DNA of 5,799 bases, from positions 1 through 5,799 of the forward strand of contig JBBTYJ010000011.1 in the NCBI GenBank assembly GCA_038061835.1, given 5' to 3'. Under the pieces are notes generated by a model. It was not told the origin of the DNA, made no database searches, and saw only the letters and a program-made list of their open reading frames with translations. The position numbers and the translations under genes were made by a program. This stretch comes from UBA5004 sp038061835 (lineage in GTDB: Bacteria; Patescibacteriota; Minisyncoccia; Phycocordibacterales; Zambryskibacteraceae). Shown here in pieces: positions 4,207 to 5,799 of the stretch; positions within the stretch are counted from its first letter, which is position 1; each line of letters starts with the position of its first letter.

Positions 4207-5283
4207 ATGACAGGAGCTACGAAAATTCCGTTGGGGGGGGGCTTTAGTGGAAGAATCTTTGATCATATAATTTCTGTTGAGAATTTATTCAGTGCGTGGA
4301 GAGAATTTAAGAAAAATAAGAAAAAGAAACCAGATGTTATCGCTTTTTCTCTCAATCTAGAGAATAACATTTTTGAGCTTAGGGATGAATTGACCACTGG
4401 GGACTGGATTTGTGATGGATATAAAAAATTTTCGATAAATGATCCCAAACCGCGCTGTATACACAAGGCGACTGTCAAGAATAGGCTTCTGTATCAAGCT
4501 GTTTACCGGATTCTATATCCGCTTTTTGATAAGATTTTTATCTTCGATTCCTATTCAAGTAGAAATGGAAAGGGTACTCACGCGGGTATAAGAAGATTGA
4601 ATATATTTCTGCAAAAATTAAGTGCAAATTATACCAAGCCAGTCTATGCGCTCAAATGTGATGTTAGGAAGTTTTTTGGCTCTATTGATCACAAGATTCT
4701 TCTCGTCTTACTTAAACAAAAAATTGATTGTCCCGAGACCCTTGAATTACTGGAGAAAATAATTAATTCTTTTCATAAAACTCCTGGCAAAGGATTGCCT
4801 CTCGGCAATGTTACCAGCCAGATTTTCGCTAACATCTATATGAATCTTTTTGATCAGCATGTTAAGAAACAGTTGGGGATAAAATACTACATACGTTATT
4901 GTGATGATTTTGTCATACTGTCCTTGTGCCCAAGGAGTCTGATTGAACTCTTGCCGTTGTTGCAAGAATTTTTAATGATCAATTTGAAACTGATATTGCA
5001 TCCAGACAAGGTGATTATTCGCAAACTTCATCAAGGTATTGATTTTCTCGGAGCAGTCTTGTTGCCGCACAGAATAGTTTCTAGAACAAGGACTGTGAGG
5101 CGTATAGTTAAAAAATCGGCGAAACTTTTACAAAAACTACAAGCTAATAAAATTACTAAAGATAGACTAAATCAATCAATCTCATCATATCTCGGCCATC
5201 TTAGCCACACCAAATCAAGAGAAACAGAACACTCATTGCATTTACTAAGAGCTAAAATGCGTAATTTGCTGAAAATCGTTTAA
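4207..5283 (+). CDS. DGR-type reverse transcriptase
   Basis: A 358-aa reverse transcriptase counted from ATG 4207. Motif A is LKCDVRKFFGSID (Asp152). Motif B is LPLGNVTSQIFANIYMN with SQ (204-205) in place of the SP usual in group II intron and retroviral enzymes, a hallmark of DGR RTs. Motif C is YIRYCDDFVIL with the catalytic Asp233-Asp234. FDHIISVENLFSAWREFKK near the N-terminus and GIDFLGAVLLP after motif C also fit DGR RTs. There is no maturase or endonuclease domain. It would make adenine-mutagenised cDNA from TR RNA together with Avd. The start is uncertain: a TTG at 4183 gives 366 aa, and an AGGAG at 4212-4216 would better serve ATT 4225 or TTG 4231. A run of nine G (4233-4241) lies within the first codons. 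The stop lies 12 nt before rplS. Confidence 0.93.
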   Translation: MTGATKIPLGGGFSGRIFDHIISVENLFSAWREFKKNKKKKPDVIAFSLNLENNIFELRDELTTGDWICDGYKKFSINDPKPRCIHKATVKNRLLYQAVYRILYPLFDKIFIFDSYSSRNGKGTHAGIRRLNIFLQKLSANYTKPVYALKCDVRKFFGSIDHKILLVLLKQKIDCPETLELLEKIINSFHKTPGKGLPLGNVTSQIFANIYMNLFDQHVKKQLGIKYYIRYCDDFVILSLCPRSLIELLPLLQEFLMINLKLILHPDKVIIRKLHQGIDFLGAVLLPHRIVSRTRTVRRIVKKSAKLLQKLQANKITKDRLNQSISSYLGHLSHTKSRETEHSLHLLRAKMRNLLKIV

Positions 5284-5295
5284 CATGTTAGATTG

Positions 5296-5700
5296 ATGCC
5301 CACTATGAACAGAGTAATCAGTCCGGTGAATATTGATGAGAGAAGAAAACTCGACTTTAGGTCAGGAGATACTGTGCGTATCTGGCAGAAAATTGTCGAG
5401 AAGGGTAAAACTCGTTTGCAGGCTTTTGAAGGTTTGGTCTTGGCACGCAAACACGGTCGTGAAGCGGGCGCCACTTTTACCGTTCGCAATGTCTCTTCTG
5501 GTGTGGGTGTAGAAAAAATTTTTCCGCTTTATTCTCCGGTAGTGGACAAAATCGAGGTCATTAAACGTTCCAAGGTTCGTCGCGCTAAGCTCTACCATAT
5601 CCGAGAGAAAGCAGCCAAAGAGGTTAGCCGCCAAATGAGAAATCAAAGGATGGCTAAAGAGATTGATACGGAAATTGAACAAACAGTTGAAGCCGAGTAA
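5296..5700 (+). CDS. rplS: 50S ribosomal protein L19
   Basis: A 134-aa ribosomal protein of the large subunit, located at the 30S-50S interface. Typical L19 sequence is seen: FRSGDTVRIWQKIVEKGKTRLQAFEGLVLARK, then FTVRNVSSGVGVEKIFPLYSP and VIKRSKVRRAKLYHIR, with a charged C-terminal extension (QRMAKEIDTEIEQTVEAE) as often seen in candidate-phyla homologues. The start could be ATG 5296 or ATG 5305 (131 aa); a TTG at 5293 is less likely. No Shine-Dalgarno site is visible, so translation may depend on coupling to the RT, whose stop ends 12 nt upstream. The gene is complete. The next gene is tRNA-Leu(GAG), 12 nt after its stop. In many bacteria rplS follows trmD; here a DGR occupies the upstream position. 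Confidence 0.96.
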   Translation: MPTMNRVISPVNIDERRKLDFRSGDTVRIWQKIVEKGKTRLQAFEGLVLARKHGREAGATFTVRNVSSGVGVEKIFPLYSPVVDKIEVIKRSKVRRAKLYHIREKAAKEVSRQMRNQRMAKEIDTEIEQTVEAE

Positions 5701-5712
5701 AATTGTCGATAT

Positions 5713-5799
5713 GCGCGGGTGTTGAAACTGGTAGACAAGCTACCTTGAGGTGGTAGTGCCCGCAAGGGCGTGGAGGTTCAATTCCTCTCCCGCGCACCA
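5713..5799 (+). tRNA. trnL(gag): tRNA-Leu (anticodon GAG), CCA encoded
   Basis: Class II tRNA: acceptor GCGCGGG pairs with CCCGCGC, anticodon stem CTACC/GGTAG encloses TTGAGGT (anticodon GAG, 5747-5749, reading CUC/CUU), variable arm GCCC-GCAA-GGGC, T-arm GGAGG/CCTCT with TTCAATT. Discriminator A is followed by encoded CCA, which is the last triplet of the window. It lies 12 nt after rplS and is probably processed from the rplS transcript. Confidence 0.96.

Larger units (their letters stand above)
2676..5283. mobile_element. Diversity-generating retroelement (DGR) cassette
   Basis: The cassette contains, in order, a promoter, a target gene with VR, a terminator, a non-coding TR, an Avd-like accessory gene on the opposite strand, and a DGR-type reverse transcriptase. 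In known DGRs the RT copies TR RNA with errors at adenines and the mutated cDNA replaces VR, anchored by the initiation of mutagenic homing (IMH) sequence at its 3' end. The TR/VR differences here are confined to adenines, so the system has been active in this lineage. No integrase, transposase or terminal repeats are seen, so the cassette looks resident rather than self-mobile. Target and TR read on the plus strand with the RT; only avd is reversed. Confidence 0.93.

Noticed and set aside
4207..5283. Group II intron or retron reverse transcriptase
   Set aside because: Motif B reads LGNVTSQ, there is no maturase or HNH domain, and an adenine-mutated TR/VR pair and Avd lie alongside, so DGR is the better assignment.

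Overview
The window looks like a compact bacterial chromosome segment, most likely from a Candidate Phyla Radiation (Patescibacteria/Parcubacteria-type) organism. This is inferred from short intergenic gaps, four tRNA genes packed against protein genes, a short stand-alone malic enzyme, and above all a DGR target protein of a kind I associate with such genomes. No database search was possible.

Left part (1-1730, minus strand). Read right to left: tRNA-Val(UAC), a short NAD(P)-dependent malic enzyme starting 7 nt after the tRNA's encoded CCA, a 92-aa unknown ORF that may be a C-terminal remnant, and tRNA-Arg(UCU). A 68-bp divergent spacer (1731-1798) separates these from the plus-strand genes. 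Centre-left (1799-2649): tRNA-Leu(CAG), then 8 nt later an RluA-family pseudouridine synthase whose frame carries an in-frame GC-rich inverted repeat.

Centre and right (2676-5283): a complete diversity-generating retroelement (DGR). It has a near-consensus sigma70 promoter and strong Shine-Dalgarno site, a 252-aa target protein with a variable repeat (VR, 3402-3508) at its C-terminus, and a 13-bp-stem terminator. These are followed by a non-coding template repeat (TR, 3749-3855), an Avd-like four-helix accessory gene on the opposite strand, and a DGR-type reverse transcriptase. VR and TR align without gaps over 107 positions and differ at 21, every one of them an adenine in TR; none of the 77 non-adenine positions differs. 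This is the signature of adenine-directed mutagenic retrohoming. It changes 14 residues of the target C-terminus while a scaffold of W, Y, P, G, C and R residues is untouched. Known DGR biology supplies the model: TR RNA is copied by the RT with Avd, errors are placed at A, and the cDNA replaces VR.

The cassette layout is unusual. The avd gene is inverted, head-to-head with the RT and convergent on TR, and a shared hairpin lies just after TR. A run of nine G sits in the first codons of the RT.

Right end (5284-5799): ribosomal protein L19 (rplS) starts 12 nt after the RT stop and is followed closely by tRNA-Leu(GAG) with encoded CCA, so RT, rplS and tRNA may share a transcript. No CRISPR array or insertion sequence was seen. 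Bases 1-90 are AT-rich and hold nothing I can name.
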